Part shown: in pieces, positions 1 to 8,799 of the stretch
How the letters are laid out: each line of letters begins with the position of its first letter
Numbering within the stretch: the stretch's first letter is position 1
Origin: an uncultured Proteiniphilum sp.
GTDB lineage: Bacteria > Bacteroidota > Bacteroidia > Bacteroidales > Dysgonomonadaceae
Length of the DNA: 21,886 bases
Assembly: GCF_937873925.1 (NCBI RefSeq)
Contig: NZ_CALNAT010000093.1
Location: 1 to 21,886 of the forward strand
Reading direction: 5' to 3'
The notes under the pieces: generated by a model
Database searches by the model: none
The model's input: the letters and a program-made list of their open reading frames with translations, nothing else
What the model was told of the DNA's origin: nothing
Position numbers and translations under genes: made by a program

Positions 1-2093
1 TATTGTTGAATACGGCTGATCACAGGTTTGTTAGGCCCCTGCATGCTATGCCCAAGTGAGTGTTTTAGCAGATGGGAAAAAAAGGTAGCTCCCGACTCCA
101 CTGTCTGTTCATCTCTGTGTTTCAGTACAATGGAAATTAAACGGGTAAACGGAGGATATTTAAACAGTTTTCTCTCCGAAATCTGGGAATTAAAAAAACC
201 CTCATAATCATTGCCGGTGATAAACCTGTAAATGGGTTGTCCCGGGTCGGTTGTCTGAATGATACCTGTTCCCTGTTTATTTTTGCGACCGGCTCGTCCT
301 GCAGCCTGTGTAATCAACTGGAAACCCCGCTCATGGGAACGGAAATCAGGATAGTTCAGCAGCGAATCCGCAGCAATAATGCCTACCACCCGTACATTCC
401 CGAAATCCAGTCCTTTTGAAAGCATCTGCGTACCCACCAGAATCTGGATCCGGTTATGCTGAAAATCATTGATAAGGTGCTCGAATGAATCCTTACCGTG
501 TGTGGTATCTGTATCCATCCTGGCTACTACTGCACCCGGAAAAAGCTGGGATACTTCTTCTTCCAGCCGTTCCGTACCCACTCCGAGAGATTTCAACTCT
601 CTGCCGTGGCAAGAGGGACACTCTACCGGCAAAGGGTATGAGGCGTTGCAATAATGGCAAACCAACCTGTGTGCCCTTTTGTGATAGGTGAGCGTGACGT
701 CACAGCGCCTGCATTTGGGGGTCCAGGCACATGCCGTGCATTCGACGATGGGGGCGAAACCGCGGCGGTTGCGAAAGAGAATAGTCTGTTCGCCGTTTTC
801 CAGCGCCTTGTTTATCTCCTCTATCAGCGCCGGTACGAGCACTGTTTTCATTTTCTTCCGGCGGCGCAACTCTCCCGTGTTTTCCAGCCTGATCAGGGGT
901 GGCTCAATATTGCCGAAACGTTCATTCATTGTTACCAACCCATATTTTCCGGTTTGGGCGTTATAATAGGATTCAAGGGAAGGGGTAGCTGAGCCCAGCA
1001 GCGTTTTTGCTCCCGATATACGGGCCAGCATGATGGCTGTGTCGCGTGCCTGATAGCGGGGCGAGGGGTCCTGTTGCTTATAGCTTGTTTCGTGTTCTTC
1101 ATCCACGATCACAAGACCTAACCGGTGGAAAGGAAGGAAAAGGGAGGAGCGTACCCCCAATATAATTTCATAAGGTGTTTCGGATAACATCTTCAGCCAG
1201 ATCTCTGCCCGCTCCTGCTCGTTGATTCCGGAGTGATAAATACCTATTTTATCGCCGAAAACAGCTTGTAGCCGTTGCGTGAGCTGCGTGGTCAAAGCAA
1301 TCTCCGGAAGAAGGTAAAGTGTCTGTTTGCCTTCGGTAAGAAGCTGTCGGATAAGATGGATATAGATCTCCGTTTTTCCGCTGGAAGTAGCTCCGTGCAA
1401 AAGAACGGTCTGCTTACCGGAAAAACTGCTTTGAATAGCATCCGCTGCTTTCTGTTGCTCTTCGCTTAGCGGATAAGGATTGCGGGTAGGAGTGGTTTTC
1501 GGACGGAGACGACTTGTCTCTACGATAAAAGGATGTAATATCTCTTTCTGAAGTAACCCGTTCAGTACCGCCGGGGAATGACCTGTCAACTCTCTTACCT
1601 CTTTCTTGCTGATACTCTGCCGGCCGGTTTCGGTGAAGAACCAGATAATCTCGTCCAGCAACAATTGCTGTTTCTGTGCTCTTCCAATGGCTGCGGTAAT
1701 AGCAACATCATCCAGCGTAGGATTGATCTGGAGGTGTATTTCATTTTTCGGGACAAAGCCGGGTTGCAGGTCGGCCGGCATCAAAGGGGAGGGTAGCGCA
1801 GCTTTGAATACATCGCCTGCCGAAGAAAGATAATAAAAAGAGATCCACTCCCACAGATCCAACTGTTGTTCGGTTACAACAGGCGTTGAATCGACAAAGG
1901 AATGGATTTCCTTGATGGTAAAGTTCCCCGGGGATTGCCGGTGTACCCTGGTTACAATAGCGGTGTAATATTTGCGTCTTCCGAAGGGTACGGTTATCCT
2001 CATCCCCCGCCTGATCCTATCTTGCATCTCCGCCGGAATAGCGTAGGTGAACAGACCGGAAAGGGGAAGCGGTAATATTACATCAGCATACAT
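1..2093 (-). CDS. priA: Primosomal replication restart helicase PriA (C-terminus beyond window)
   Basis: Superfamily 2 3'-5' DNA helicase that recognises stalled forks and D-loops and reloads the replisome. Translating the minus strand from the ATG at 2093 gives an uninterrupted 697-codon reading frame to the window edge; about 100-120 C-terminal residues are probably missing compared with usual PriA lengths near 800 aa. The N-terminal DNA-binding domain begins MYADVILPLPLSG. Walker A is GATSSGKT at residues 234-241, and the DEEH Walker B box is at 331-334. Four CxxC pairs at residues 452-495 form the two-zinc module, and the motif V/VI region (GTQMLSKGLDF, QAAGRAGR) follows. All catalytic motifs are intact. 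The start lies 3 nt after the stop of the outer-membrane protein gene, so the two are probably cotranscribed and perhaps translationally coupled. Identity is very secure. Confidence 0.97.
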   Translation of the reverse strand, partial: MYADVILPLPLSGLFTYAIPAEMQDRIRRGMRITVPFGRRKYYTAIVTRVHRQSPGNFTIKEIHSFVDSTPVVTEQQLDLWEWISFYYLSSAGDVFKAALPSPLMPADLQPGFVPKNEIHLQINPTLDDVAITAAIGRAQKQQLLLDEIIWFFTETGRQSISKKEVRELTGHSPAVLNGLLQKEILHPFIVETSRLRPKTTPTRNPYPLSEEQQKAADAIQSSFSGKQTVLLHGATSSGKTEIYIHLIRQLLTEGKQTLYLLPEIALTTQLTQRLQAVFGDKIGIYHSGINEQERAEIWLKMLSETPYEIILGVRSSLFLPFHRLGLVIVDEEHETSYKQQDPSPRYQARDTAIMLARISGAKTLLGSATPSLESYYNAQTGKYGLVTMNERFGNIEPPLIRLENTGELRRRKKMKTVLVPALIEEINKALENGEQTILFRNRRGFAPIVECTACAWTPKCRRCDVTLTYHKRAHRLVCHYCNASYPLPVECPSCHGRELKSLGVGTERLEEEVSQLFPGAVVARMDTDTTHGKDSFEHLINDFQHNRIQILVGTQMLSKGLDFGNVRVVGIIAADSLLNYPDFRSHERGFQLITQAAGRAGRKNKQGTGIIQTTDPGQPIYRFITGNDYEGFFNSQISERKLFKYPPFTRLISIVLKHRDEQTVESGATFFSHLLKHSLGHSMQGPNKPVISRIQQ

Positions 2094-2096
2094 GTA

Positions 2097-2732
2097 TTAA
2101 AAATAGATGGCTCCCGTAATACTCCAGGTTTGTGTCTTGCCGTTTAAAGGATCTCGCCAGTTGGGCTCATCCAATGCATAATTATCGGTCAGTTGTACCC
2201 CATAGTTTAGCCCTACCTGAAACATTCTCAGCAGTTCTATGCCCACACCAATATTAGCTCCTGCCTGAAATTCCTTGGCTTTGATGTCCTTTTGGATGTC
2301 GTTGAGATCGATCTTATCGCCGGAGATCAGATAGCCGACATAAGGACCTGCGGTAGCAAACAACTTTAAAGGAAGCCCCCCCAGACCGAATTTCGCTTTT
2401 GCATTGACCGGAAGATTGAGGTAACGGTTCGATACATCACTACTCGTCCGGGTTTCGCCGGTCAGGTTGGAGACGGTCATGCGGTTATCGTTGTATAGTA
2501 ACGAAGCTTCAATGCCAAAATCCGCTACAGCAAAAGGGAACATCATTTCAAGGGAGGGGCCTATGCTGTATGATGTCAGGTTTTCCACTTCAAATACTTC
2601 ACTGCTGAAACTGGGATTATTCAATCCCACCTCTGCCTTTACGCCGAATCTGACCTGGGAAAAGGCGGGTAGTACGAGCATGGACAGCAGTACTATCAAC
2701 ATGCTGTTTCTGATGATCTTTACTTTTTTCAT
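2097..2732 (-). CDS. Outer-membrane beta-barrel (porin-family) protein
   Basis: Predicted 211-residue secreted protein. It opens with MKK and a hydrophobic stretch (about residues 4-23) ending PAFSQ, a typical Sec signal peptide with cleavage around residue 26. The mature part has alternating hydrophobic/polar strands, many Gly, Tyr and Asn residues and an aromatic C-terminal end (AIYF), as in the small OMP_b-brl_2-like barrels that are abundant in Bacteroidota. The frame stays open upstream to a TTG at 2768, but I chose the ATG at 2732 because it places the signal peptide directly at the N-terminus. The cargo or ligand cannot be told from sequence. It is the first gene of a two-gene unit with priA, 3 nt downstream. 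No clear TAnnTTTG promoter was found upstream. Confidence 0.85.
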   Translation of the reverse strand: MKKVKIIRNSMLIVLLSMLVLPAFSQVRFGVKAEVGLNNPSFSSEVFEVENLTSYSIGPSLEMMFPFAVADFGIEASLLYNDNRMTVSNLTGETRTSSDVSNRYLNLPVNAKAKFGLGGLPLKLFATAGPYVGYLISGDKIDLNDIQKDIKAKEFQAGANIGVGIELLRMFQVGLNYGVQLTDNYALDEPNWRDPLNGKTQTWSITGAIYF

Positions 2733-2890
2733 ATTTGGTCTGTTTAGTAAAACATTTGCTTTGCCCAAAAAAAGGCTAATTTACATATATGACATTGATT
2801 AAACAAAAAAGATTGGCTATTGGTTGTTGAATAAACCATAAAATTGAGATAGTATTCTCGCCACATGTATCATGGCATTACAATTATTAC

Positions 2891-2938
2891 AAAAAAAGCG
2901 TTTCTCTCCTATAACCAAGGAGTATAAAACGCTTTTTT
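2891..2938 (-). terminator. Rho-independent terminator after sdhB
   Basis: An inverted repeat with an outer stem AAAAAAAGCGTTT (2891-2903) against AAACGCTTTTTT (2927-2938) and an inner stem CTCCT (2906-2910) against AGGAG (2918-2922). Read on the minus strand it is a stem followed by a run of seven T, placed about 100 nt after the sdhB stop, so it should end the sdhCAB transcript. It is T-tailed in both directions but no plus-strand gene ends here, so the minus-strand role is favoured. Confidence 0.85.
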
Positions 2939-3042
2939 GTTTTAGAGCCAAGAGCCAGGATTCAAGAACCAAGATACTTAGATTTTGGATTTACTCATTA
3001 TCACATCGATAAATTATCTTTATTCTTTACTCTTTATTCTAC
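2939..3042. other. AT-rich trailer between sdhB and its terminator
   Basis: The gene-free stretch 2733-3042 (310 nt) holds the terminator at 2891-2938 and this low-complexity trailer. The trailer contains a perfect 7-nt tandem, AGAGCCA twice at 2944-2957, with a degenerate third copy (AGAACCA) at 2965-2971, and a pyrimidine-rich TTATTCTTT/CTCTTTATTCT segment near 3019-3039. No open frame or RNA gene is visible. It probably forms the 3' untranslated end of the sdh transcript. Confidence 0.4.
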
Positions 3043-3798
3043 TTAATCCCTGAATTTCGCTTTCAGAAATTCGCGGTTCAACCGTGCGATATTGGTGATG
3101 GAGATGTTCTTCGGGCATTCCACTTCGCAGGCACCGGTATTGGTACAGTTGCCGAAGCCCAGTTCATCCATCTTTGCAACCATCGATTTGGCACGTCTGG
3201 CAGCCTCCACACGGCCTTGCGGCAGTAATGCGAGCTGGCTCACCTTAGCCGACACAAATAGCATGGCCGATCCGTTCTTACATGCGGCTACACAGGCGCC
3301 ACACCCGATACATGCCGCGGCATCCATCGCCATTTCGGCATCATCGCGCGGAATCGGGATCGCATTGGCATCGGGAATGCCGCCGGTATTGACCGAAACA
3401 TAACCGCCGGCCTGAATAATTTTATCGAAAGCCGTTCTGTCCACTATCAGGTCTTTGATGATGGGGAACCCGGCAGAGCGCCACGGCTCTACAGTGATGG
3501 TATCCCCGTCGTTGAACCGGCGCATATGGAGCTGGCAGGTGGTAATACCCCGGTCGGGGCCGTGAGGATGGCCATTGATGTAGAGGCTGCACATACCGCA
3601 GATCCCTTCGCGGCAGTCATGGTCGAAGACCACCGGATCTTTACCCTCGTTGATGAGTTGCTCATTCAGGATATCGAGCATCTCCAGGAAGGAACTTCCC
3701 TGTGAGATCTTTTCCAATGAGTAAGTTTCAAAGTGCCCTTTTTCTTTCGGTCCGTTCTGACGCCAAACTTTTACTTTTATGTTGATATCTTTATCCAT
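3043..3798 (-). CDS. sdhB: Succinate dehydrogenase/fumarate reductase iron-sulfur subunit
   Basis: Electron-transfer subunit carrying electrons between the FAD in SdhA and the membrane haems and quinone site in SdhC. The 251 residues show the full set of cluster ligands: plant-type [2Fe-2S] at C62, C67, C70 and C88; then CIGCGAC at C163, C166, C169 and C173; then C218, C224 and C228, which together supply the [4Fe-4S] (C163, C166, C169, C228) and [3Fe-4S] (C173, C218, C224) clusters as in the menaquinone-linked Wolinella enzyme. The ATG at 3798 is the natural start. It is the last gene of the sdhC-sdhA-sdhB operon, 40 nt after sdhA, and is followed by a terminator. In anaerobic Bacteroidales this complex usually works as a fumarate reductase, so frdB is an equally fair name. 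Confidence 0.96.
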   Translation of the reverse strand: MDKDINIKVKVWRQNGPKEKGHFETYSLEKISQGSSFLEMLDILNEQLINEGKDPVVFDHDCREGICGMCSLYINGHPHGPDRGITTCQLHMRRFNDGDTITVEPWRSAGFPIIKDLIVDRTAFDKIIQAGGYVSVNTGGIPDANAIPIPRDDAEMAMDAAACIGCGACVAACKNGSAMLFVSAKVSQLALLPQGRVEAARRAKSMVAKMDELGFGNCTNTGACEVECPKNISITNIARLNREFLKAKFRD

Positions 3799-3838
3799 GA
3801 TCGTTGTTTTTTAAGTTTACCCGTTATTCATCAACAGT

Positions 3839-5782
3839 TTAAGATTTATAGTTCCTTTGCTGACGAACCACAAACTCATAATTAAGCGGTTCCTTATACA
3901 TCTCCGGAGCTTTGTCTTCCCCCTGATACTCCCAGCAGGAAACATATGCGAACTGCTCGTCGTGGCGCAATGCTTCACCTTCGGAGGTTTGATGCTCTAC
4001 TCGGAAGTGACCGCCGCAGGATTCTTCCCTGTCCAACGCATCGTGTGCCATCAGTTCGCCGATTTCGATGAAATCTGCCAGGCGCAACGCCTTCTCAAGT
4101 TCCACATTGAGTGTCTCTTTATTGCCCGGTATGCGTAAATTAGTCCAGAAGTCCTTTTTCAACTCTTTCAACTTTTCGATCGCCTGTTTCAATCCTTCCG
4201 CATCACGTCCCATTCCGACAAAATCCCACATAATATGCCCCAATTCCTTGTGAATATGATCTACGGAATGTGTTCCTTTGATATTCATCAACCGGTCTAT
4301 TCTGTCTTTGATCTCTTTTTCGGCCTGTTCAAATTCCGGTGTGTCGGTTTTGAAGCGCAGCACATTGATCTGGTCGGCCAGGTAGTTCTGTATGGTATAG
4401 GGCAGGATAAAGTATCCGTCGGCTAATCCCTGCATAAGCGCCGATGCCCCCAGGCGGTTGGCTCCATGGTCGGAGAAATTGGCCTCGCCGATGGCAAACA
4501 GTCCGGGGACGCTGGTCATGAGTTCATAATCCACCCAGATACCGCCCATGGTGTAGTGAATGGCAGGATAGATCATCATCGGTGTTTCATAGGGATTGTC
4601 GTCCACGATCTTTTCGTACATCTGGAACAGGTTGCCGTAGCGGGCTTCCACCACATCTCTGCCGAGACGTCCGATTGCTTCGGCAAAGTCGAGATAGACG
4701 GCCAGCCCGGTGTTACCTACACCGTAACCGGCGTCACATCGCTCTTTTGCGGCGCGGGAGGCCACGTCACGCGGCACAAGGTTCCCGAATGCCGGGTAAC
4801 GGCGCTCCAGATAGTAATCGCGGTCTTCTTCCTTGATATCGGTCGGTCTCAGTTTCCCTTCACGGATGGCTTTCGCGTCTTCCAGTTTTTTCGGAACCCA
4901 GATGCGTCCGTCGTTACGCAATGATTCCGACATAAGGGTGAGTTTTGACTGGAACTCCCCATGCACCGGAATACAGGTGGGGTGTATCTGCGTCATGCAC
5001 GGATTGGCGAAGTAGGCTCCTTTTTTGTAGCACTGCCATGCTGCCGAACCGTTGGAGGTCATTGCATTGGTAGACAGGAAGAAGGTGTTGCCATATCCGC
5101 CTGAGGCGATCACCACGGCATGGGCCGCAAAACGTTCCAGTTTTCCGGTTACCAGATTGCGGGCGATAATACCCCTGGCACGGCCATCGATGATGACCAG
5201 GTCTACCATTTCGTAACGGGTATAGAGTTTCACCTGTTTGCGGTGCACTGCGCGGCTCAATGCCGAGTAGGCTCCCAGCAACAATTGCTGTCCTGTCTGC
5301 CCACGGGCATAGAATGTGCGGGATACCTGCGCCCCGCCGAAGGAGCGGTTGTCGAGCAGCCCCCCGTATTCGCGTGCGAAAGGAACTCCCTGGGCTACAC
5401 ACTGGTCTATGATACTGTTGGAAACTTCCGCCAGACGATATACGTTGCCTTCGCGGGCACGGTAGTCACCCCCTTTGATCGTATCATAAAATAAACGATA
5501 GACAGAATCGCCGTCGTTCGGATAATTCTTGGCGGCATTGATACCTCCCTGCGCAGCAATGGAGTGCGCGCGGCGGGGAGAATCCTGGATACAGAAATTC
5601 AGTACGTTGAAACCGAGTTCACCTAATGATGCGGCTGCCGATGCACCGGCCAGTCCCGTACCCACCACAATGATATCGAGGCGGCGTTTATTGGCCGGAT
5701 TGACTAGTTTTTGATGGTTCTTGTAATTCGTCCATTTCTCTGCGAGAAGCCCTTCGGGTATTTTAGAATTTATCTTGTTCAT
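3839..5782 (-). CDS. sdhA: Succinate dehydrogenase/fumarate reductase flavoprotein subunit
   Basis: Catalytic subunit interconverting fumarate and succinate with covalently bound FAD. The ATG at 5782 gives 647 residues, matching the roughly 650-residue Bacteroidota/epsilonproteobacterial form; a TTG three codons upstream is less likely. The dinucleotide-binding motif VVGTGLAGA lies near residues 39-47. RRAHSIAAQGG holds the probable FAD-linking His (H73). Substrate-site residues are visible in QIHPTC (H267), SESLRNDGR (R289), LVPRDVASR (R338, the expected proton-transfer Arg), IHYTMGG (H409) and HGANRLG (R443). No motif is missing. It lies 19 nt after sdhC and 40 nt before sdhB. The direction (oxidation or fumarate respiration) cannot be decided from sequence; fumarate reduction with menaquinol is usual for anaerobic members of the phylum. 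Confidence 0.96.
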   Translation of the reverse strand: MNKINSKIPEGLLAEKWTNYKNHQKLVNPANKRRLDIIVVGTGLAGASAAASLGELGFNVLNFCIQDSPRRAHSIAAQGGINAAKNYPNDGDSVYRLFYDTIKGGDYRAREGNVYRLAEVSNSIIDQCVAQGVPFAREYGGLLDNRSFGGAQVSRTFYARGQTGQQLLLGAYSALSRAVHRKQVKLYTRYEMVDLVIIDGRARGIIARNLVTGKLERFAAHAVVIASGGYGNTFFLSTNAMTSNGSAAWQCYKKGAYFANPCMTQIHPTCIPVHGEFQSKLTLMSESLRNDGRIWVPKKLEDAKAIREGKLRPTDIKEEDRDYYLERRYPAFGNLVPRDVASRAAKERCDAGYGVGNTGLAVYLDFAEAIGRLGRDVVEARYGNLFQMYEKIVDDNPYETPMMIYPAIHYTMGGIWVDYELMTSVPGLFAIGEANFSDHGANRLGASALMQGLADGYFILPYTIQNYLADQINVLRFKTDTPEFEQAEKEIKDRIDRLMNIKGTHSVDHIHKELGHIMWDFVGMGRDAEGLKQAIEKLKELKKDFWTNLRIPGNKETLNVELEKALRLADFIEIGELMAHDALDREESCGGHFRVEHQTSEGEALRHDEQFAYVSCWEYQGEDKAPEMYKEPLNYEFVVRQQRNYKS

Positions 5783-5801
5783 AATATTCAATTTCTTTTT
5801 G

Positions 5802-6476
5802 TTATCCTAACAGGTTGGAGTATCCGAGATACATGGCTATAGCCACAATGATAAATCCCAGGGATATAACGGTCGATACGATATTCCCGAGGACTTTGAT
5901 CCGTTTCATCCAGACAGTATTATTCAGGCCGGCGGTATGGAGAGCGCTCCAGAAACCGTGTGTCAGATGCAACCACAAGGCGATGAAAGCGATCACATAG
6001 ACAATCACGACCCAAAGGTTGGAAAATACTTCTGCCACCAGTTGAGCGCCGTCATGCCGGGCACCTTCCATCATGAAAAGTTCTTTGAATTGCATCTGAT
6101 ACCACATCTGATAGAGGTGTAAGATCAGGAACAAAAATAAAAACAGCCCCAGGACAAACATGTTCTGTGACGACCAGGTGGTAGGGGTCTTACTTGAAGA
6201 AGCATACTTGTCCTTCCCCCGGGCTTTTCGGTTTTGCAGCGTCAGGATAATCCCGTACAGAATGTGGATAACAAAACCCAGCGCGATGACGCCCGTCCCT
6301 AAAATCGCCCACCAGTTGGCGCCAAGTATTTCATTGGCTAGGAAATTATAGGTGTCATAGCTGAAGATGAGCACCACGTTCATTGACATGTGGAAAAGCA
6401 GGAACAGAATCAGAAAAAGGCCGGAAATGCTTTGGACAAATTTTCGTCCGATAGATGATTTGATTAGCCAACTCAT
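5802..6476 (-). CDS. sdhC: Succinate dehydrogenase/fumarate reductase cytochrome b558 subunit
   Basis: Membrane anchor that binds haem b and exchanges electrons with menaquinone. The 224 residues contain five hydrophobic helices (about 17-38, 57-80, 105-127, 152-173 and 195-218), the topology of the single-anchor di-haem family found in Bacillus, Wolinella and Bacteroidota. Candidate axial haem ligands are H29, H71, H120 and H170 or H173, one per relevant helix; H180 is also present. The start is the ATG at 6476, preceded by a weak AAAGAGAA ribosome-binding stretch. It is the first gene of the operon; the leader of roughly 85 nt downstream of the promoter at 6569-6576 is very AT-rich. The family assignment is firm, while the exact haem ligands are inferred from position. 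Confidence 0.94.
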   Translation of the reverse strand: MSWLIKSSIGRKFVQSISGLFLILFLLFHMSMNVVLIFSYDTYNFLANEILGANWWAILGTGVIALGFVIHILYGIILTLQNRKARGKDKYASSSKTPTTWSSQNMFVLGLFLFLFLILHLYQMWYQMQFKELFMMEGARHDGAQLVAEVFSNLWVVIVYVIAFIALWLHLTHGFWSALHTAGLNNTVWMKRIKVLGNIVSTVISLGFIIVAIAMYLGYSNLLG

Positions 6477-6568
6477 AAAGTTCTCTTTTTAAAAAATTAT
6501 TTTTATTTATTATTTTTTTACATTCCTCATTTTGCAATCACCGAAGTAAAACTATTGGTTCCGGCCTA

Positions 6569-6576
6569 CAAAAGTA
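6569..6576 (-). promoter_or_regulatory. Candidate -7 box of the sdhCAB promoter
   Basis: On the minus strand TACTTTTG matches the Bacteroidota -7 consensus TAnnTTTG. It lies 93 nt before the sdhC start. The -33 region is only a weak match. This is the only consensus match noticed in the divergent sdhC-trpS spacer on this strand. Confidence 0.6.
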
Positions 6577-6670
6577 CAACTTTTTATGCATTTACAGAGA
6601 ACTATTTGATGAAATTTTTCTTTAATTACTCTTTGCAGGAACAGATTTCCCTCCTTTCACCGAATTTTGT

Positions 6671-6678
6671 TATCTTTG
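6671..6678 (+). promoter_or_regulatory. Candidate -7 box of the trpS promoter
   Basis: TATCTTTG is a full match to TAnnTTTG, placed 27 nt before the trpS ATG, implying a short leader of about 20 nt. The -33 element is poor: only a TTTCC around 6646-6650 lies at the right distance. A short leader leaves no room for a T-box or leader-peptide attenuator. Confidence 0.65.
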
Positions 6679-6705
6679 TGCGTTCAAAAAGAATTGTAAC
6701 TGATT

Positions 6706-7695
6706 ATGGATATAGTATTAAGCGGTATTCGTTCCACAGGAAATTTGCATTTGGGAAATTATTTCGGTGCGTTGCGCAATTTTATCCGGATGCAGGAGGA
6801 AAACAAATGTTATTTCTTTATTGCCGACATACATTCCCTCACTACGCATCCCGATCCGAAGATGCTGCATGAAAACGTAAAAAACGTGTTGGTGGATTAT
6901 CTGGCCGCAGGGATCGATCCTGAAAAATCGGTGATCTATGTTCAGAGCGATCTGCATGCGACAGCGGAATTGTATCTCTATCTGAATATGCATGCTTATC
7001 TGGGTGAACTTTCCAAAACCGTTTCATTCAAAGAGAAAGCGCGCAAGCAACCTGAGAACGTGAACGCAGGATTGCTTACCTATCCCACGCTGATGGCGGC
7101 GGATATCCTTATCCATCGTGCCGATAAAGTGCCTGTGGGAAAGGATCAGGAGCAACATCTGGAGATGACCCGCCGGTTTGCCCGGCGCTTCAATAATTTC
7201 TACGGAGTGGAATATTTCAAGGAGCCGGTGGCCTATAATTTCGGAGAAGAACTGGTGAAAATTCCGGGACTCGACGGCAGTGGGAAAATGGGTAAGTCGG
7301 AAGGGAATGCCATTTATCTGGGTGAAAGCCCGAAAGAGATTGAAAAGAAAGTGAAGAAGGCGCTCACCGACTCGGGACCTACGGAGCCCAACTCCGTAAA
7401 GCCCGATTATATCGAAAATCTATTTACCCTGCTTCGCGTGGTCTCTACGCCCGAAGTGGTACACCATTATGAAGATCAGTGGAACACCTGTAAAATCCGT
7501 TACGGCGACCTGAAAAAGCAACTGGCCGAAGATATTATCAGGGTAACTTCACCTATACGGGAACGGATACTGGAAATAGAAAAAGATGATACTTACCTGC
7601 GTAAAGTAACCCTTGAAGGGGCGGAAAGAGCAAGGGAAAGTGCACGGGAAACCATAGAAGGAGTGAGAGAAATCGTAGGATTCAGGCAATTTTAA
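6706..7695 (+). CDS. trpS: Tryptophanyl-tRNA synthetase
   Basis: Cytoplasmic class Ic aminoacyl-tRNA synthetase charging tRNA-Trp. The 329 residues match the usual bacterial TrpRS length. The N-terminus carries the Rossmann signature SGIRSTGNLHLGNYFGAL, in which HLGN (residues 15-18) stands for the HIGH motif. The second ATP-binding loop is GSGKMGKSEGN (KMGKS at 194-198), a KMSKS variant with Gly in place of the first Ser; I recall this form as common in Bacteroidota, so I do not read it as a defect. ADILIHRADKVPVGKDQEQH is the tryptophan/dimer region. It is monocistronic or weakly linked to the next gene (133 nt gap), transcribed divergently from sdhC, with its own TAnnTTTG promoter. Confidence 0.97.
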   Translation: MDIVLSGIRSTGNLHLGNYFGALRNFIRMQEENKCYFFIADIHSLTTHPDPKMLHENVKNVLVDYLAAGIDPEKSVIYVQSDLHATAELYLYLNMHAYLGELSKTVSFKEKARKQPENVNAGLLTYPTLMAADILIHRADKVPVGKDQEQHLEMTRRFARRFNNFYGVEYFKEPVAYNFGEELVKIPGLDGSGKMGKSEGNAIYLGESPKEIEKKVKKALTDSGPTEPNSVKPDYIENLFTLLRVVSTPEVVHHYEDQWNTCKIRYGDLKKQLAEDIIRVTSPIRERILEIEKDDTYLRKVTLEGAERARESARETIEGVREIVGFRQF

Positions 7696-7828
7696 AGCCC
7701 GGTACCCCTTGTTTTATCGGGTAGGAGCGGATTTTTTACCGGCGGAAACAAAATGACGGCTCATTCCGTGTAAACTTTTCAATCGGTTGGTTGTTCACTC
7801 AGAAATAAGAAAAAGAAAGTTCGCCTGT

Positions 7829-8728
7829 ATGCTGATATTTAAATCGCTTGAATTAAAAGACAGAGACGTCATCAATCCGTATCTCCGGCACCAAAATTAC
7901 AGAGCTTCAGATCTCTGCTTTACCAATTTGTATTGTTGGGGAAGGAAATTCGATACACAATTTGCAGTAACCGATAATTGGCTGTTTATCAGATTTAAAG
8001 ATAATAGCGGCCGGAACTCCTATCTCAAACCGGTGGGAACGGGTGACCTGAAGGGAGCCATCGATCTTATTCAGGAAGATCATTCGTCGTTCAGCTCCCC
8101 TTTTCAGTTGCGGGGTCTGACAAGGGAGATGATGGAGGAGATTGAAACCGCAATGCCGGGTCAGTTCGACTACAAGTTGAACAGATCTGTCTCCGACTAT
8201 ATCTACACGACCGAAAAACTGATCTATCTCAAAGGCAAAAAACTGCAGAGTAAACGAAACCATATCAACCGATTCAAACGGGAAAATGATTGGAAGTATT
8301 ATTCCCTTACCGGAAACCGAGTATTGGTGGAAGAATGTAAGAATATGCTCGACAAGTGGATGAAAGTGAATAAAGAAGAGAAAGACACGTCACTGGTCTA
8401 TGATGATTATGCCACTACCTTGATGCTCGACAATTTTGAATACCTTAACCTGAAAGGGGGATTGGTTTGTGTGGACAACGAAATTGCCGCCTTTACCATT
8501 GGTGAGCCGCTTACCGAAGATACACTTGTGGTACATGTGGAAAAAGCATTTACCTCCATTCATGGTGCGTATGCTATTATTAATCAGCAATTTATTGAAA
8601 ATGAGGCTTCTGGCTTTCTCTATGTGAACAGGGAAGAGGATATGGGTATAGACAATCTCCGCCAGGCCAAATTATCCTATCATCCTGATATCCTGCTCGA
8701 AAAATACAATGCGAGATTTAAGCAATAA
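7829..8728 (+). CDS. DUF2156 (phosphatidylglycerol lysyltransferase C-terminal-like) protein
   Basis: A 299-residue cytosolic protein with no signal peptide or membrane helix. The sequence resembles the DUF2156 family, the tandem GNAT-fold domain that in MprF moves an amino acid from aminoacyl-tRNA to phosphatidylglycerol. The recognisable block is SDYIYTTEKLIYLKGKKLQ followed by SKRNHINRFKR (about residues 130-160), and the C-terminal part has the acceptor-type GNAT pattern (AYAIINQQFIENEA, LYVNREEDMGIDNLRQAK). The frame is open back to a TTG at 7787, but the ATG at 7829, preceded by a purine-rich AAGAAAG, aligns better with the usual N-terminus. It sits 71 nt upstream of a GNAT gene. Function in Bacteroidota is not established; lipid aminoacylation is only one possibility and the lack of a membrane domain argues for caution. 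Confidence 0.82.
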   Translation: MLIFKSLELKDRDVINPYLRHQNYRASDLCFTNLYCWGRKFDTQFAVTDNWLFIRFKDNSGRNSYLKPVGTGDLKGAIDLIQEDHSSFSSPFQLRGLTREMMEEIETAMPGQFDYKLNRSVSDYIYTTEKLIYLKGKKLQSKRNHINRFKRENDWKYYSLTGNRVLVEECKNMLDKWMKVNKEEKDTSLVYDDYATTLMLDNFEYLNLKGGLVCVDNEIAAFTIGEPLTEDTLVVHVEKAFTSIHGAYAIINQQFIENEASGFLYVNREEDMGIDNLRQAKLSYHPDILLEKYNARFKQ

Positions 8729-8799
8729 TTTTTGTGTGAAGATATGTAACCGTTTTTCGGGGTAGAAGATATTTTTTTGTGTCTTAAAAAATAAAGGAT

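Noticed and set aside
194..241. Trp or T-box-type regulation suspected for trpS and a possible leader RNA elsewhere in the window
   Set aside because: The trpS leader is only about 20 nt by the promoter position, and no T-box, riboswitch or tRNA-like fold was seen in any spacer.
4914..5402. A 162-codon minus-strand reading frame inside sdhA
   Set aside because: It is a shadow of sdhA in another frame; the sdhA frame carries all family motifs and the alternative translation has none.
6895..7330. The KMGKS variant in TrpRS as a defect
   Set aside because: Gly at this position still gives a functional lysine-bearing loop and I recall the same form in related TrpRS proteins.
7696..7828. A terminator after trpS
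   Set aside because: Only a 4-bp CCCG/CGGG pairing (about 7698-7721) was seen, with no T run directly behind it; too weak to call.
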